64,000 nucleotides of DNA from Spirogloea muscicola (GCA_009602725.1 WELB01000082.1:251669-315668); one strand, 5' to 3'. Positions 32,301-46,668 are shown, counted from the first letter of the stretch. Numbers and translations: made by a program. Notes: generated by a model from the sequence alone, not told the origin.

Positions 32301-35300
32301 TGCTGCTGTATCCGATGTGCGCCCAGCTTTGAGGAGACCATGTGTGGAGGCAGCAGCTTGGCCTACTTGGAAGTCAGTTGGTGACACTTCTCGAGAATGA
32401 AATTGGGCATCTGCAATGCAGGTAACAGCATCGCTTGCCCGCTCTTCTGCTGACAAGCCATGTTGAAGGATCAGGAGCCTCTTTCGATTGATGTCCTCTG
32501 GAGAAAGCGAACGCACGGTATCTTGACCAAGACTTGTGTCAGGGATGTCACTGACTAGATCCTCTCCCTCCCCCTGAGCACCTCGACTTTGATGTGAAAG
32601 TCCTCCATCCCTTGTTATGTAAGAAACTTGAGGAACACTTTGTTCTTGCCTGTGAGCCATGGACGTAACAGCCTGACCAACCGAGCTGAGGAGCTGTCCC
32701 TGCGACCCCTGTAGGCCTTCAGCCACGCCTACCTCCAGCGCTTGTGCTGCTTCGAAATTCCCATTGGCTCTAAGTGCATCAACAGCCTCAGCCAGGGCAG
32801 CTGCGACCACTGTGTGAGAAGTCAAAGCATCGCCTCTGTCCTTGGTGGCCTGGAGTAGCTCCAACGCCCTTGACATGGCCGCAGCCACGCGCTGTTGCGA
32901 GGCTGAAGATCGAAGTGCATCTCGTGTTGGCGAGACACTGCGGTCCTCTGGAGAACGAGCCCGTGACAAATGGTTTGAATGTATCATACTCGCTGGCTGT
33001 ACGCCTCTTTCTCGTCTGGACGTAATGCCATCTGCTGTGTCCCTGTTTACCCCCCTTGATGCCCGTGGCTCAATCTTTGCTGCTTTTGCAAACTGGACAT
33101 CAAGATGCACAAAGTCTGTGAGAAGCTCATACCTCTCAAGTAATCAGCATTGCTGCCTTAAAGACAGCTCTTCTTCAAGGATTGTATAAGAAGCAAGGAG
33201 CTGGCACAAGTGCACTCTGCAGTAAGTGCTAGATGATAATGATGATTAATCAGCTCACCTCGTCAGTATCCTGTCCACTTGCTTTGCTGTTGTATGGAAT
33301 CTGCAAGAGGGAGACAAGAATTACACATGCTGACTAGTGCCATCTTGCCACTGTCACGTGGTGTGACACCTGCTGCAGCAAGAATTGGCAGCAGAATAAG
33401 TAATGTGAGTCAAAACTTCGGGCATGTTGCGCTTACATCATTTGCAGACTTGAGCCAGGCTCCCACGTCAAGTTCTGACGGCAACTTCTCTGCATCAGTA
33501 CGAAATGTCACGTCTGCGAACATCGGAGACAGGGTGTCGTCCACCTCCCTGCATATTGCAAAACCTCTTGTGATGTTTCCACAGTTCACATGCTCCGTAG
33601 CGAACCACCAGTAGAATGAGATCCACAATCACCAGTAAGATGAGATCCACAACCAAAGAATAGCTCTCACCTGAAGAAGTTTGCCCTCACATTGCATGCC
33701 ACATTCCTGACAATGGCAAGAACTGGGACCTGCAGATGAGTCTGATGCCAATCAACATACTGAGATGAGAAGCATGAAGACGAATAAGGAGGAGGGGTAA
33801 AAGCTTCAAATTGTCATCTCCTTCGGCAGCCATGCACAGATGCTTATTACAACGAGTCAGATGTCTGCAACACCTCTGGGCTGCGAGATTGTACCTCATT
33901 TTGTGGCTGTGAGTACGGAAGGAAAGCTGGTAACACATGCACTCGGCTTTGATCAGCCTCTTCCCACACGTCCAACCGATCATCAACCGTCATTGCTAGC
34001 TTCGGCAAACATCGGCCTTTAGCAAAAACGTGCTCAAGCGCCTTCTTCTTTCCTGAACACAAGGACATTAACGCAAGATGATCCAACGTGCAGCAGCTGG
34101 CATGCAAAAGAGTGCACCTTAGTGAAGAGGGTGCGCTTAATCAGTCTACACGTCCTGGTCCGTAGTTGTCATGCTGCTCCACTCCTGTGACTCCTTGCTT
34201 GTAAGCAGGCAATGTAACTATTGCAACACCAATTAGGTGGCCGTTTGCCCCTTCACATTGCACTGTTGCAACTTCTTTAGACGAGGCGGCTATGAAGTTT
34301 ACCAGCCCTGACAGTCACTACACGCTCATTTTGCTCCTTGAGGGGAATAAGCTTGGCATCAGGATCAAGTAACCGCCACATCTCCAGAGCATACTCTCTC
34401 TCTGCCATGGTGCACACAAATGGTTCGAAACGTTTGCGATCCTTGTGAAGGATATAGCTCCTGAGCTCTTCCCAGGCTGGTCGCAGTTTCACCAAGACAC
34501 TGGTGTCCCGATTCTGTGAAGGACATGGTTAGTGCCACAAGGGTGCTGTAAGTAAACATGACAGACCACAACCACGTACAGGAAGCTTAAGAAATTGCTC
34601 ACTTGTGGCTACAGTGAGTCCACTAGTGTGGCTACAGTGAGTCCTAGGGAAAGAGTGTGAACAAAGAGAAAGAGCCCATGGCAGAACAATGGAAACGGCC
34701 CAGCTGAGTGCTTACAGCAGGATCAATGCGCGTGAGGACCAGCTGCTTCTCAGGCAGCCGGATGATGGGCCTGAGGATAGGTAGTGCTCCATCGTTCACA
34801 GGCTGAACAACCTCCGAGTCTATCTTTATGATGTGGCCGTTGTCCTCAATCTGGTCACTCTCGCTGTACTGCTTCAAGAGTGCGCGATCACCTTGAAGGC
34901 GAAGCAACTCACCCTCCAGCGCTGCTCGCTTAGCCTGATCAGACTCAGCCCTAATCTTCCTCTTAACATTTTCGATCTTGTCGTCAAAACCTTTTGCTGC
35001 ATTTGCCACGAGGAGCGTCTCGTCGAGGTCGAGTACCAGGCCCAAAGTACGAGTGTTCAACAGCGACAAAGTGGTCGCATATAGCCCCACTTTGAAGACG
35101 TATCCCCAAAACTGGGGGCGCTGATCGTCAGGATTGCTAGTTGGCACAGCAACAAGATGGACTTCTCTCTCCTCGTCCAAGATTGCCACTGCTGTCTGCA
35201 ATCAGGTACATTCATTGTATGAAGTTAGGCACGTGATAGTGTGTTCTGTGGCAGATCAGCATTGACCAGCTAATCCTTAAAGTAGGTGTATTCTGGCAGA

Positions 35301-36053
35301 ATCATGCTGCTGTATCATTGAGCAAATTGCTCAATCAGGCCCTGAGTCTTAGCAGAAGCCAGCAACAAGCAGCGCGAAGCATACTAGAAGATCCTCTATT
35401 CTGATGAGGACCCTTAATGAAGTCTTCACAGGCCAACAACTGGCCACCAACCGAGCAGGAGCAAGCAACACCAACTTTGACGACAAGAGTGTATGACAAC
35501 CTCACACCAACTTTTAGGACACGCAACTGTAGACCACTTTCTGCGGCAGGTTCACATTGGCCACAACCTCTACTGGCAGCAGAAGACAGATAGCATCTGC
35601 TGATACGCAGGCCTCTGGCATGTCTTTCTGCTGCGCAGTACTGTTCGAAAGAAAGATTGCCGCTCGCACTGACCACGCTGCTCGGTCAAGCGGCCAACGT
35701 CTGAGCGCTGGCATTCGTGACCTCCTATTGTGCATTCAGTTTGGCATAACCCGGTGCTAAGGAAGATTGAGTACCTTTGATTCAGCCTTACATACGCCGT
35801 GCACGAGACTAAGTTCCCGCCACAGCTCAGGCCTGGAGGCCGTGCTGGTCAGCTTGAAGCACAGGCCCGAGTCGGCAGTCGTGTGCAGGGCGAGTAAGGG
35901 CTGCAGCCGGTCGCTGGGGGCAGTATAGGAGGAGATCCGCAGCTGCTGCCGGAAGGCGTGCTTCAGCGCGGCCTGATGCTGGAAGGCGGTGATATGGACG
36001 ACGCCTAGCGGCCTATCTGCGTCGGCGAGCGACGAGACAAAAGAGGTCTCCAT
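29379..36053 (-). CDS. CPL1: RNA polymerase II CTD phosphatase-like protein, CPL1/CPL2 type
   Basis: Plant CPL1/CPL2 proteins dephosphorylate the Pol II C-terminal domain and affect stress signalling and RNA processing. The ATG at 36053 begins [17 protein letters not shown], and [17 protein letters not shown] follows as in CPLs. The FCP catalytic domain starts with [16 protein letters not shown] (DxDxT nucleophile motif, about 35010-35060). It continues with [10 protein letters not shown]-like sequence, [32 protein letters not shown] (about 34350-34420), [14 protein letters not shown] and [16 protein letters not shown]-free linker includes VACNVR-type sequence, then a Ser/Gln-rich exon at 32088-33100. 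The first ds[23 protein letters not shown] then [14 protein letters not shown], spans about 30380-30480. A Pro/Gly-rich stretch and a second dsRBD start ([20 protein letters not shown], about 29385-29450) follow. The downstream exon with the final helix was not found, so the 3' end is approximate. Confidence 0.92.
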
Positions 36054-36456
36054 GGCCTGTGCAGGCAAGCCACGCTAGGCCAAGCCAAGCCACCCCGGCG
36101 GCGCAGCAAACTAGGTCCAACCTATCCGCGCTTCCGCATTGCGCCGCAGCGCCTCTGCCGCGGGCTGCTGCCGCCGCCGCCGCCGCCGCCGCTTCGGCGG
36201 CGGCGAGCCGCCGCCGCCGTACGGGGCTCAGCGCGCGCGTGTGACTGCGGGCAGAGGGGGGCTGCAAAGCATCTGGAATCCCGAGTTTAGCTTTGAGTCT
36301 AGGGCGGGGTGGGGCCAACCGGGCCCCCGGTTGGCCCACAAGAATCTGTCTTTCTGCGTCATATCACAGTCCGTTCATCTGATAACGACAGGTGCAAGTT
36401 TCATACAGTGCAAAAACTGTCCGTCTATGTCGAGCACTCGATATGCATAATGTCAG
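36054..36456. promoter_or_regulatory. Shared intergenic region between divergent CPL1 and SCC2
   Basis: 403 bp separate the two start codons, so both promoters and 5' UTRs must fit here. The CPL1-proximal half is GC-rich and holds a CCG tract that folds on itself: (GCC)n then TTC then (GGC)n at about 36166-36218, forming a long potential hairpin. No TATA-like element stands out. Confidence 0.6.
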
Positions 36457-39400
36457 ATGCTCGGCAGCCTGCCAGTGAACGTCCTCCCAGGCACTTCTCC
36501 AGCGCCAGACGTCCCGCCAACGCTGCCGCCGTCGCCAAGGGCGCATCACAGCAAGCTCGCCGGTCGGTGGCGGGGAATTGTCCTGCGTCCTCTGCCGCCT
36601 GCAGAGGTCGCAGAAGCTGCAGGCTGCTCTGTGAAGGGCCTTGGATGTCAGCAGGGGCAGAGCAACCCTCATTGGTGGACGAGGGCCAATGCGGAAGCGA
36701 TGGCCCAAAAGTCCGAGGAGCTGCCGAGGAACGCGATCACGAACCTTGTCCACAACGACCTGGCAGGCTCCCTCGCAATTCCGTGTCTTGCAATATGTTG
36801 CGGCTCCACAGAAGCTGCAATTCCAGCTGACAAGTATGGGGCCCCTGATATCAAACGGGACCTACGGGAGCCAGAGCTTGTGTCGCAGGCCCCTGGCGTC
36901 CTTCAGCTACTACAAGCGACGGACATCAGTTACTTGTAAGCAATCTGGCAGTGGTGCCCTACCAAATGCAACCTTGTACAGCCAGAGTGTGTCTATTTTA
37001 ATTTGCCGAGCGCATTCTGCAGTAGGAAGTAGGCTCAACGCGCAGCCGCCCAATGCTTGACAAGGTCCCTTCGTGGAGACGCCCGAGTCCAAGGAGAACT
37101 TGAGATCGCCCCTGGCAGCTTGATAGCTGCTATACTGGAACAAGATCCTGGAATCTTCAACCGAACGACTGGTGCGCTCTGCATGCTCTATATCGTGAGG
37201 GAGTACCTTGAAGCAGCAATAGGATATCTTTGTTGTCCTTGCAGTAATTGCATGTAGTTGGCGCTAATCGTCAAGGTAATAAAGTAGCAGCATAGATCCT
37301 GATGATTAGCTGTCTGCAACGTAACCTGCAGGACCTGCAAAGCCAAAGGTGCAGAAGGAACGTGCAGGGCCTCGATCAATTAAGCAAGTAGTGGAGCACG
37401 TGCCTGCTCCTCTTCATGCCAATGCAGGAGTCGGGAGAAGTCCTCAGCTACCACGACCTGTGCCTGGTCCCTCAGTGAGCTGCGTTCCGGTCACATGTAT
37501 CCTTGGAATTCTTTTTGGCTGGTTGGCTGCTTAGAGTACCTCGTCATGATATAAATTTCTGAGTCCTTTACAAGGAGGTTAGTGCGCGACCCGTCCTGGC
37601 CTGAGTCTGAGGCTTCTTCGCTATTGCAGTAGCACCAGATGACTAAGTTTGTATTCGCTTGGCTGGCTTCCACAGCCACTTAAAGTATCAGCAAGCGCTC
37701 TCGTCTTTGCAGCCACGTTCGCATGGCTCAATGGCAGGACCGGCTAAATCTGCTCCAACTAGGAAGCGCAAGGCCATCAGCGTAACAGCAAGGCCAGAGC
37801 CACTATCTGATGTTGATGCAATCAACAGCCAGAATACTCCTCGAGGTGGAAGATCTATCACTTTGACATATGCCAACTGCTTATGTAGTAACTTTCCCTG
37901 TCACTTTTACTACATAGTTGAAAGGGAAAGTTTTTGAGCTCTTTGTGCACCTACTGAGATTGGCCTTAGCATATGGCCTGTCTGTTTCTCTGTGGTTGCG
38001 CAGATGGACTTGTGGCCAGGTTCACCGAGAAGTTAGAGGATGCCATGGAACTGACCAAGAGAGTACACTGGCAACAGGGCTCTGCAGCTCCATTGGCTTT
38101 GCTTTCAAGTCTGCACATGGAAATCAGGAACTTGCGCAAGATGGAATGCTTGGCACTTGTGCCTACACAAACTTTGACTAGACTTTCCAGCTGGCTTTGC
38201 TCTCTGATCGAGCCAGGTCTGAGCCAGGAAATAACAGATATCACTGTGAGTGAAACTTGGTGATGACGCATCTTTCATTCGCACTGCCGCCTTGTAAACG
38301 TATCGCAAGGCAAGAGCATTGCCACCATGTGGCAGTCGTCAAAGGAGGTGATTGCTGCGAAGTCACTGAAGGCTCCATTTGCTATGTTTGGACTGCAGCT
38401 TCATTCCAAGCAGTTACTTGTGGCGACAACTGCCATTGAAGCTGCTCACATGTGTACCTCAGTAATGAGTACACCAGACATGCCCAAGCAAGCATATAAT
38501 GAAGAGGTACTGCCTTGCATTGGAAAATTTCCTACTCGACAAGTGCCACTCAGGATGTGAATTTAGCTTATGCCTCTGACCTTTCATAGTGAATGTCATA
38601 ATTCGAAGTGGGGAGCAAGTATTGATGCTACATTTGCGTCAGATCTCCCAACCAGGGTGCTATATTTATGCCCTGTATGCAGATTCTTGACAAAGTCGTA
38701 GGACTTCTGAAGTATCAAGTAGTCAAGAGCATATCTACTCCCCATGACTATGCACACAGAAAACAAGCAATGAAGAATGCAGCAGGTAAGAAGAAGGTAT
38801 GTCCTGTATTTGTTAAGCGCTTTACAATGGTGCTAGATGACAAATACCTCATGTATAATCGCAAGCAGCTTCATGGCATGTGCCAACAAGGCTCTTGTGA
38901 AGCTAGATCTTAGCGCAGCACTTGCAAGTTCTACAAACTCGAAATGATTCTCCGAGCAAAGGATGGGTGGTCAGATGTGGAACCTCCTGAAGGGCAACCG
39001 AATGAGAAGAAATCCAGGAAAAGCAATGATTGGAAAAGAGTAAGGTAGGAGGCATGCAGTAAAGGCACAAGCTCAATGTCAACACCACCTGATTAGTGAC
39101 AAGGCAATGCAGTACTTGTCATGCACGACTGAGGCACAAGTCTTTGTTGATGACAGTGACCTCTGTTGTGTATGAGGCAAGAGAACAAGTCAAATGGGTG
39201 TGTGCGTTGATGAAGTTACTTCGTCCAACTTCTGATTTTGCAACAGGACATCCGCAAAGATCAACGATCTAGTCAACAGGCTCGCTTCTCTTGTGGCTGG
39301 CGTGGATGATATACTATATTTTGCCCGACTCCAGGACACCACCATTCACCAATTGTTGAAGCTTTCTTTCTCTGTCCTGCAAGCTGAGGGCCTCCAAGTC

Positions 39401-42400
39401 TTGCAGATGCGAGTGATTGCTCTCACCTGCTCGGTGAGCAACTTTGAAGGCTGCGTGATGTATGTTGGTTCCTCACTTGTGCTCCTACGTGATGACACTG
39501 ACAATTGGGTCTTTGCTATTAAAAACTTTGTAGGACATGCCGGTCTTGGGCCTAGTCCTTCGATGTGACTCTCATGCAGGTCCACTGAGCATTGCAGATC
39601 TTTGGTCTTTATCCTCAACATCGTTGTTCAATGCTTGATGAGCTTGTTGTACTCATCTGGAGGCTGCCACTTGCAAAGCGTAACATGCGCACCTGCCCTC
39701 TGCCAGATGAGAGCAACAAGTCCATTCAAATGCTTAGCGCCCTTCTACTCCATCTTGTTCACAGCAGTGTTGGAACACCAAGCAGCAAACCAACCAGTGA
39801 CGGCAACCTTGATGTTGTAGCTAGCCGTGACACTGGCCTATCGCCTGATGACAACCTACTGGAGCCGGCTTTGGAAGTCTCAACATATTTCTGGAAGGCC
39901 ATTCTACAGCGATGTTGTCAAGTCAAAGCTCCAGAAGCATTTGAATCGAAAGCCGTTGTGGAGAATCTTGTGAGGGACTTGCTCACGACACTTCATGTCC
40001 CTGAGTATCCTGGAACAGGATTGCTTTTGCAGGTATCAACAACCATTCTTCTGCTTCAAGCAAGCCATCCACAGTGCTTCAGGCACTTGAGATCCTGCAT
40101 GAGCAGAACACCACCTTACATTTGTTACAACAGTCAATGCAGCCATTGTATGGCATATTGCCCGACCTGGCTTAGCTGAGGCTGCATGATTGTTGTGGAC
40201 AGGTACTTTGCATGCTTCTAGTTGGAGCGCAGGGCCTGCAAGCCAAGGATATTGCAATTCGCAGCATGGCTGTTGATGTCCTTGGAGCAATAGCAGCTCG
40301 CTTGAAAATGGATGCAGTGGTTGTATGTAAGGAGGCCTCCATATCTGCTGGAGAGGCGCTTCCTGACCTGAATGTGCTTGCTGCCAATGCTGAGAGTGCA
40401 CCTTCTGGCACGGAGGTCAAGGAAGATGACCATTTTGCCGTCAAGGACAAATTTTACAATTTGCGGCTCACCTTGTTGAGGCACTTACAAGAAGTTGCAC
40501 AAAGAGACAGCATGAGAAAGAGTGCCCAACGGTAGGCCTTGCGCCTGTTAATGGATGTCAGCTGTCACCTTCATCAACCCTGCTTGCAGAGGTTCCCTGC
40601 AACTTGTGCCTGCTATCCGCCTTATGATGACGTTTTGGATGTTGCAGATTTTACGTCCTCCAGTGGCAACAGGAAGAGGCCATGTCTAAAACTGAGGTGG
40701 CTCAACTTCTGCACGAGTTGCAGCAAGACTGCAAGTCAATAAACATGAATGCAAACAGTGTGCCATTCTCACGAGACAGCTTGTGTCAAGGCGTGCAAGG
40801 ACTTAATCAGAATTCCCCTCTAGCGAAAGGGATTGATCGCATCTTGGAGCGCCTCCTGGTGCAACTTCTTGTGATTCTGTGATTCATGATATGATTGATA
40901 TGATTGTGGGATGCTTGAGCCCTGGCATCAGACATTCATGTGTCTGGCTCGATGTATACTAGGCCGCACGTGTTCTGTAAGACTTGCATGTTGTGGTTAG
41001 CAAGTCGTGCACAAGCTATCATCTATGAGCCAATCAAGTATATTGATGCTGGAACTTCTTGACGTTTGGTCTCATTTCACAACCTGCTTTGCTGCTCAGA
41101 ATATGCTCCAGGACAATTCCGCAGCACTAAGAGCAAAGGCTCTGAAAGCGGTACAATTTCAGCACAGCTCCTTCTTCGCATGCGCTGCCCATAGTGCTCT
41201 TGATGTCACAGTGACTCCTTGTTAAGGAGCACTCAGTATGGATGCAACGGTTATGATGGTTGCCATCTGTGTGTTTGAAGGTCAGTCAAGAAGCTGAACG
41301 GTTCAATGTTTTTCTCGTCAGGTGAGCGCGGTCGTGGAAGTGGATCCTGTCGTTCTTGGTGATGAGAGGGTTCAGAGGGCAGTGGGAGGACGCTTCTTGG
41401 ATTCCGCCATATCTGTTAGAGAGGCAGCTACTGACCTTGTTGGAAAGCACATAACAGGATATCCTACCTTTGCCATCCAGGTATTGACAACCAGGAAAAT
41501 AGCATTGTCAGAGATGCAGCAAGAGTTACACATTTCTACAATGAAATTGTTCTGATTAGTTGATTGGATGCTTCGCAGTACTTTGACCGCGTAGTGGAGC
41601 GCATCATGGACACTGGCGTCAGTGTACGAAAAAGAGTTATTAAAATCATACGGGATATTTGTCTGCATCAGCCTAACTTTCCAAGGAAAGTTGAGGCTTG
41701 CAGGAAACTTATCACGCGGATCAATGATGAGGAGAAAAGTATTCAGGTGTGATTCGCAAGAGCGTGTAGTCATGTCCAGTCTTATCCAGCATTGCATCAG
41801 CATTTTGTCGGTGATGAGCAACCATAGATGTTCTCTGTTGATGAGAGTCTATTATGCTGAACATGCAAGAGCAACACTCCCCGATATGTCCCTACAAGTT
41901 CTAGAACTTATCATGACATGTCATGCTCCGAAGGTGACTGAAATGTTTGCTATACTAATTTACTCTTTGTGGTACATATTGACTGTCTTCAGGTGCTCGT
42001 TGCGAAAGTATTCTACAATCTCTGGTTCTCAGAGCCAGTCGTTAGTGCCCCTGATCAAGAAGCTGGGGAGCTGGAGAGCAGAACACAGCACATGGTTGAA
42101 GTTCTGCGAGGACTATCTAGTCATCAGCCCCTCGTCACCATTATTCGGCGGAGCCTGATGCACGATAAAGCTTCTCATCAGATGAAGGGCTGCAGCACAG
42201 AGTCAGGGCCCACACGGCTTCGCTGTGAGCACATGTGCAAATTTTTGTTGGAGAGCATCCTGAAGGTGCAGATACTACCTGTGCTGCGACAGATTCGTCA
42301 GGCAAAATGTACATGTCCTTCTATGCATTTAAGACATACATTGTCACCGTGGCGTATTTGTCTAGACCCCACTCACTGGTGGACATCGAGATTGTCATGT

Positions 42401-45400
42401 CTCAGGCAGAAGAGAGTACCATCGAACAGGCTGATACACAGGCTTTGCCTTATGTATCAGCTTTGCATGCATTCTGCACAGTGGACGCTGCATTATGCTC
42501 CCCTTCTTCTGATCCTGCCCGATTTGTTCTTACTCTTCAGCCTTACTTGAAGCTTCAGGTATTGCGTGCTTCCTCAATGCCAATCAACGTCACTGTATAT
42601 TGTAATTAGATCCACACAGTGATGCCAATATTGGGACTTCAGGGCTAGCTCTGGTAGCATGGCCTGTCTTGTGTGCTTGTTGCAATAGCAATGACAGAAT
42701 AGAGGCAGCTAAATGTTTAGGGTGTGCTCAAGCTTCATACAAGATAGTCAGCAACCTTCTGTGATGTGTCTTGATAAGTCAACATGCAGGAGAGTGGAAA
42801 GGACACAGCTCAGCTTCTTCAGAGCATCTGCTACATAATTGACGAAGTCTTGCCCTTGATTCAACGACCTCCACAAAGCTTTGTGGAGGAGCTAGAGAAG
42901 GACCTCCGGTCATTGGTTGCCCGGCATCCATATCTGCTTGTGGTGCATGCCTGTATCAAGTGAGTAACTGGAGCACAACCCTTGTCTCAAGTTGGGGATA
43001 TTTGTAAGCTGAGGAATTTAACATCATCCGTATTTGGGTACCTGACTTCTGTTTAAATTTTGCATGCAGATGCCTGTGCTCTCTTTGTCGTGTTGCCCAG
43101 ACTGGGCTTGTCTCCTTTGACTTTCTGGTATCTCGCTTCTACAAGATTTTGGTCGACATGAAGTGTGATGAGAGCCTCCAAGAGGGTGATGAGAGGACAT
43201 CACAGGCGAGTAGATGTCAGAGTAGATGTCAAGCCTACAGTGTACACATCGTGTGCCAATACTTTGTTAGCATCTTTGTTGATGCTCTCAATGAGCTGAC
43301 TGGTCATTATATCCAGTTTAGAAGTTTCTGGCTGTCATGGCTTTCTTTGCAACACCCTAAACCACAAATCCTCAATTCCTCAACCCTAAACCCCAATCCG
43401 GAATTGACGACGGTTCTATGGTAGTGAGGATCATGCAAACCTGTGCAATACCTGACGTCTTCACAGATGGTTCACAGCTTTGCTGACAAATGAGCCAAGG
43501 GCTTTGCACAATGTGCTCAGAATTGCCAGAGGTGTCTCTTTACACTTGGGCTACTCTGCCGATATGGAGCTGAAATATTAGAGAGGACAAAGGTCGATGA
43601 TTGCACGCTGGAAAGCATTGTAAAACTTTTCTCTTTCTACCTGCAACATAAGGACTTCAACATCAAAGCCAAAGCTCTCCAGGTTGCACCATTTTCAGTC
43701 TTTTGTCATAATCTGTAGCAGCCTCAACTTGTTCACATGTCTTCACCTGATGTGGCATACTAGACACCTGACTCATGCATGAACAATTTTGCCAGGGTCT
43801 TGGCTCCCTCTGCATTGCAAGACCAGCGATTTTCATGCGGAGGGCATTGATGTCTATTATGAGAGCAACTCTTGCAGAACGTGCTGATGCAACTATAAAG
43901 GTACCTTGATAGAAATTGCACGGTTGTCGCGCTCATGCAGCGCCTTGTGCTGAGATTTTTGAAGTAAAGCTGCTTGTCGTTTCTACTCATTGCATTCTGT
44001 GGCACACTCTTTCTTTCAGATACAGACTCTCAAGATTCTCAGCGACTATCTTCATGACTGGGAGGAAAAGATGGGTCTGGCTTTGGATGAACCAGGCAAA
44101 GAAGATGATGATGTCGATTTTGCTTCTAGAGGTCCGATTTTCATGGCTGCTAGCGCAGGCGACAGCAACGGCTGTGGAGGCATCGTGCAGCTGCATTGGG
44201 ACAGCATCCTACGTTGCTGTCTTGACATCAAAGCTGATGTCAGACAAGCAGCATTGAAGGCAAGCAACACATGTGATGTCATGTTGGAAATTGGGACATC
44301 CTGGCAACTGCTATCTACCTGGCCAGTTTAACCAGGCAATCCAGACGACTGGACACTGCCTCTTCCAAGTGGGTTAGGAGTCTGACTTCATCTACATTTG
44401 TGCTCTGTGACCATGTATTGTTGCAGGTTGTGGAGATGGCTCTTCGACATGGATTGATACATCCGATGTCGAGCTTGCCCACGCTCGTCGCCATGGAAGT
44501 CGATTCTGTCGAGTCAAACTACAAGCTCGCTCACCAACTTCTCTCGCAGATGAATGACAAGTATGTCACTCTTATACCAGACTTACAGTGCTCACTTGTC
44601 AAATGCTTGTTATGACAATGTCAGCATAATTTGAAATCTTTTCTGATGCATGTGCTTTCAAAAACTTTGGATAGATGGATGAATCAATTTGTTTGCGTGT
44701 CACTGTTCAATTGAATAGTCTAAGAATTTTTGAGGTGTTTGTGATATGTACAGGTATTCTGACTTTTTTGAGACCCGTCTGGGGGAGGGCTTACAACTCT
44801 CCTTTGCGTTTCTTGAGGGCGCTGGCATTGGAGTTCCATCATTTGGCAAAATTATGAGTAGTGAGCAGAGTGAACAGCATCTTAGTAAAGCATTGCAGGG
44901 CATTTCCCGAGTATACAAGCTCATCAGCAGCTCCCGAACCTCAAGAAATAAATTCATGTCCTCAGTCATCCGCAGATACGATTTAGGAGCCTTGAGCTCC
45001 CACTCAACAGCTCTCAACATTTCTTTTCTTGTGTAAGTGGCAAGTCACAAGTCAAACTTAAGCCTAGCATGTATAGCATGTTGAGTGGTCCTCCATCATA
45101 GCGTGTCTGAAGTGCTGGCTTGTGAGGTGGATTGTGAAGTCAATAGGCATGTGGAGCTGTACCACATCAGTCTGTATGTGCAGTGTGTACCAGGGGTGCC
45201 AAAGGAACCCATTTGTGCTTGCAGCAGCTTGGTACTTATCTGCACTACTGAAATGTCCTGCTGACATATTCTTACTGCAGATATTGTTCCAAAGTCCTGG
45301 CCTCTCTACCCTTTGGCCTACCAGATGAGCCCCTGTATCTAGTCCATGCAGCAAATCGTCTCGTCCAGCTCCGTGGTGGTCCACTGCAAGCAGAACTGAA

Positions 45401-46668
45401 GTACATGCTTGTCAAGGGTGGCCCGCTGGAAGAGGCAGCAGGTGCTGCAGTTGAGGTAACGCCAGAAAGGGCTGCTGGGAGGAACGAAGCTCACATTGAG
45501 GAACAGGGTGCAGCCACATCTGGGAGCAAATTGACGTTGATTGAGGAGCCTCAGCTTCAGGATCTAGATGAAAGCATCCGAGCCAGGTTGAAGGTATGAC
45601 CAAGCTACATCAATCTGCACATGATCTCATGAAAATAACTCGTTTGTTGCACTTGAGGTGGTGTTAGTCTCCTCGGTCTTCCAGTTATATAGTGGTGTTG
45701 CTGCTGCAGGCCTTGAGGCATCTTGTAATGTCAAGCATACGCTTCTGCTGCAGGCACATTGCGTTTCCTCTGCAGCGCTCTCTTTGCTACTCCTGCTGAA
45801 GCGACACATCAAGCTTGCCTATGGCCTGACTGATGCACGTTGCCAAGTAAGGAGAATTTAGACAACATTCAAGCACTACGCTTGTGCATTGCGGGTTGGC
45901 TCGTCAGAGGTGTTGAGCGGGCATGCTCCTTGCCCGCATATGAACAATGGTAGAATATTCCTGTTCAATCTTCTTGCAGCCATCCTCAACGCTCGCTTAA
46001 GCATACCTGACTCTGAACCGTGTGACTCTTCTCAGTCCTACTCGCCGCTAGAGCAGATTAAGCAAGGAGAGACGCTCTTTCGCCGGGAGGGCTCTGCAGC
46101 ATTTAGCACCAGTACTGTGGTGCTGGAGCAGCCCGTCACAGTGCGGCAGGCAGTCAACCAATGCCAGGTAAGGTGCTGCAGTGTGTTTGAGTGCTTCTGT
46201 GTACGTTCTCGTGCTTCTCCAAGTGCTCTTCCTCTCTTTGATCTTACATTTTGTGGGCTCTGATGTTCGCAAATGCAATCCCATCTGCTGAAGGTATTCA
46301 TGAAGCTACTAGAGGACGACTCTGGAGCCGATTTTACCTACGGTGGATCACCTCAAAGGCCTCGGAGCAACCGCAAGGCTGTGGCTAAGCCAGTGGCACA
46401 TGCGCAGGAGGAGCCCAGTGTTGGCATGGAGGAGGGTGCTACAGGCATCAGGCCACTGCCGCATCAGCCCGTGCCCGCACAAACATTGTATCGCCGGCAG
46501 AGCGCGCCTCTGCCAGGAGGCCTGCGCGTGCTCTCGCCTGAGGAGGACAGCGAACCAGGCGGCCAAGACTCGGAGTATCAAGCGGCAGAGCCGCGGGCGA
46601 AGGTGAGGGGTAGAGGCAGTGCAAAGGCGGTAGGACAGCGGAAGCGGCCAAGCAAGCGCTCCTTGTGA
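36457..46668 (+). CDS. SCC2: Sister chromatid cohesion protein SCC2 / NIPBL-like cohesin loader
   Basis: HEAT-repeat protein that, with SCC4, loads cohesin on chromosomes. Exon 1 (36457-36935) contains [20 protein letters not shown] and [13 protein letters not shown], like plant SCC2 N-termini (about residues 100-160). It joins in frame to 37065-37171 ([20 protein letters not shown]). A basic stretch, PTRKRK, lies at about 37750. HEAT-type exons follow: [19 protein letters not shown] (38010-38250), [20 protein letters not shown] (39600-40030), [20 protein letters not shown] (40240-40310), [19 protein letters not shown] (41420-41480), [20 protein letters not shown] (41580-41750) and [15 protein letters not shown] (42000-42045). 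The [18 protein letters not shown] segment is a strong SCC2/NIPBL signature. The C-terminus (46260-46668) is Pro/Arg/Lys-rich and ends RPSKRSL-stop. More than 20 exons are expected; only some borders are fixed. It is much the largest gene here. Confidence 0.92.
37645..37685 (+). mobile_element. Degraded hairpin repeat inside an SCC2 intron
   Basis: GTATTCGCTTGGCTGGCTTCCACAGCCACTT matches the repeat tail core, with a weakened stem (GGCTG..CAGCC). It is the only copy I found inside a gene, and it is in an intron close to the PTRKRK exon. Confidence 0.4.
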
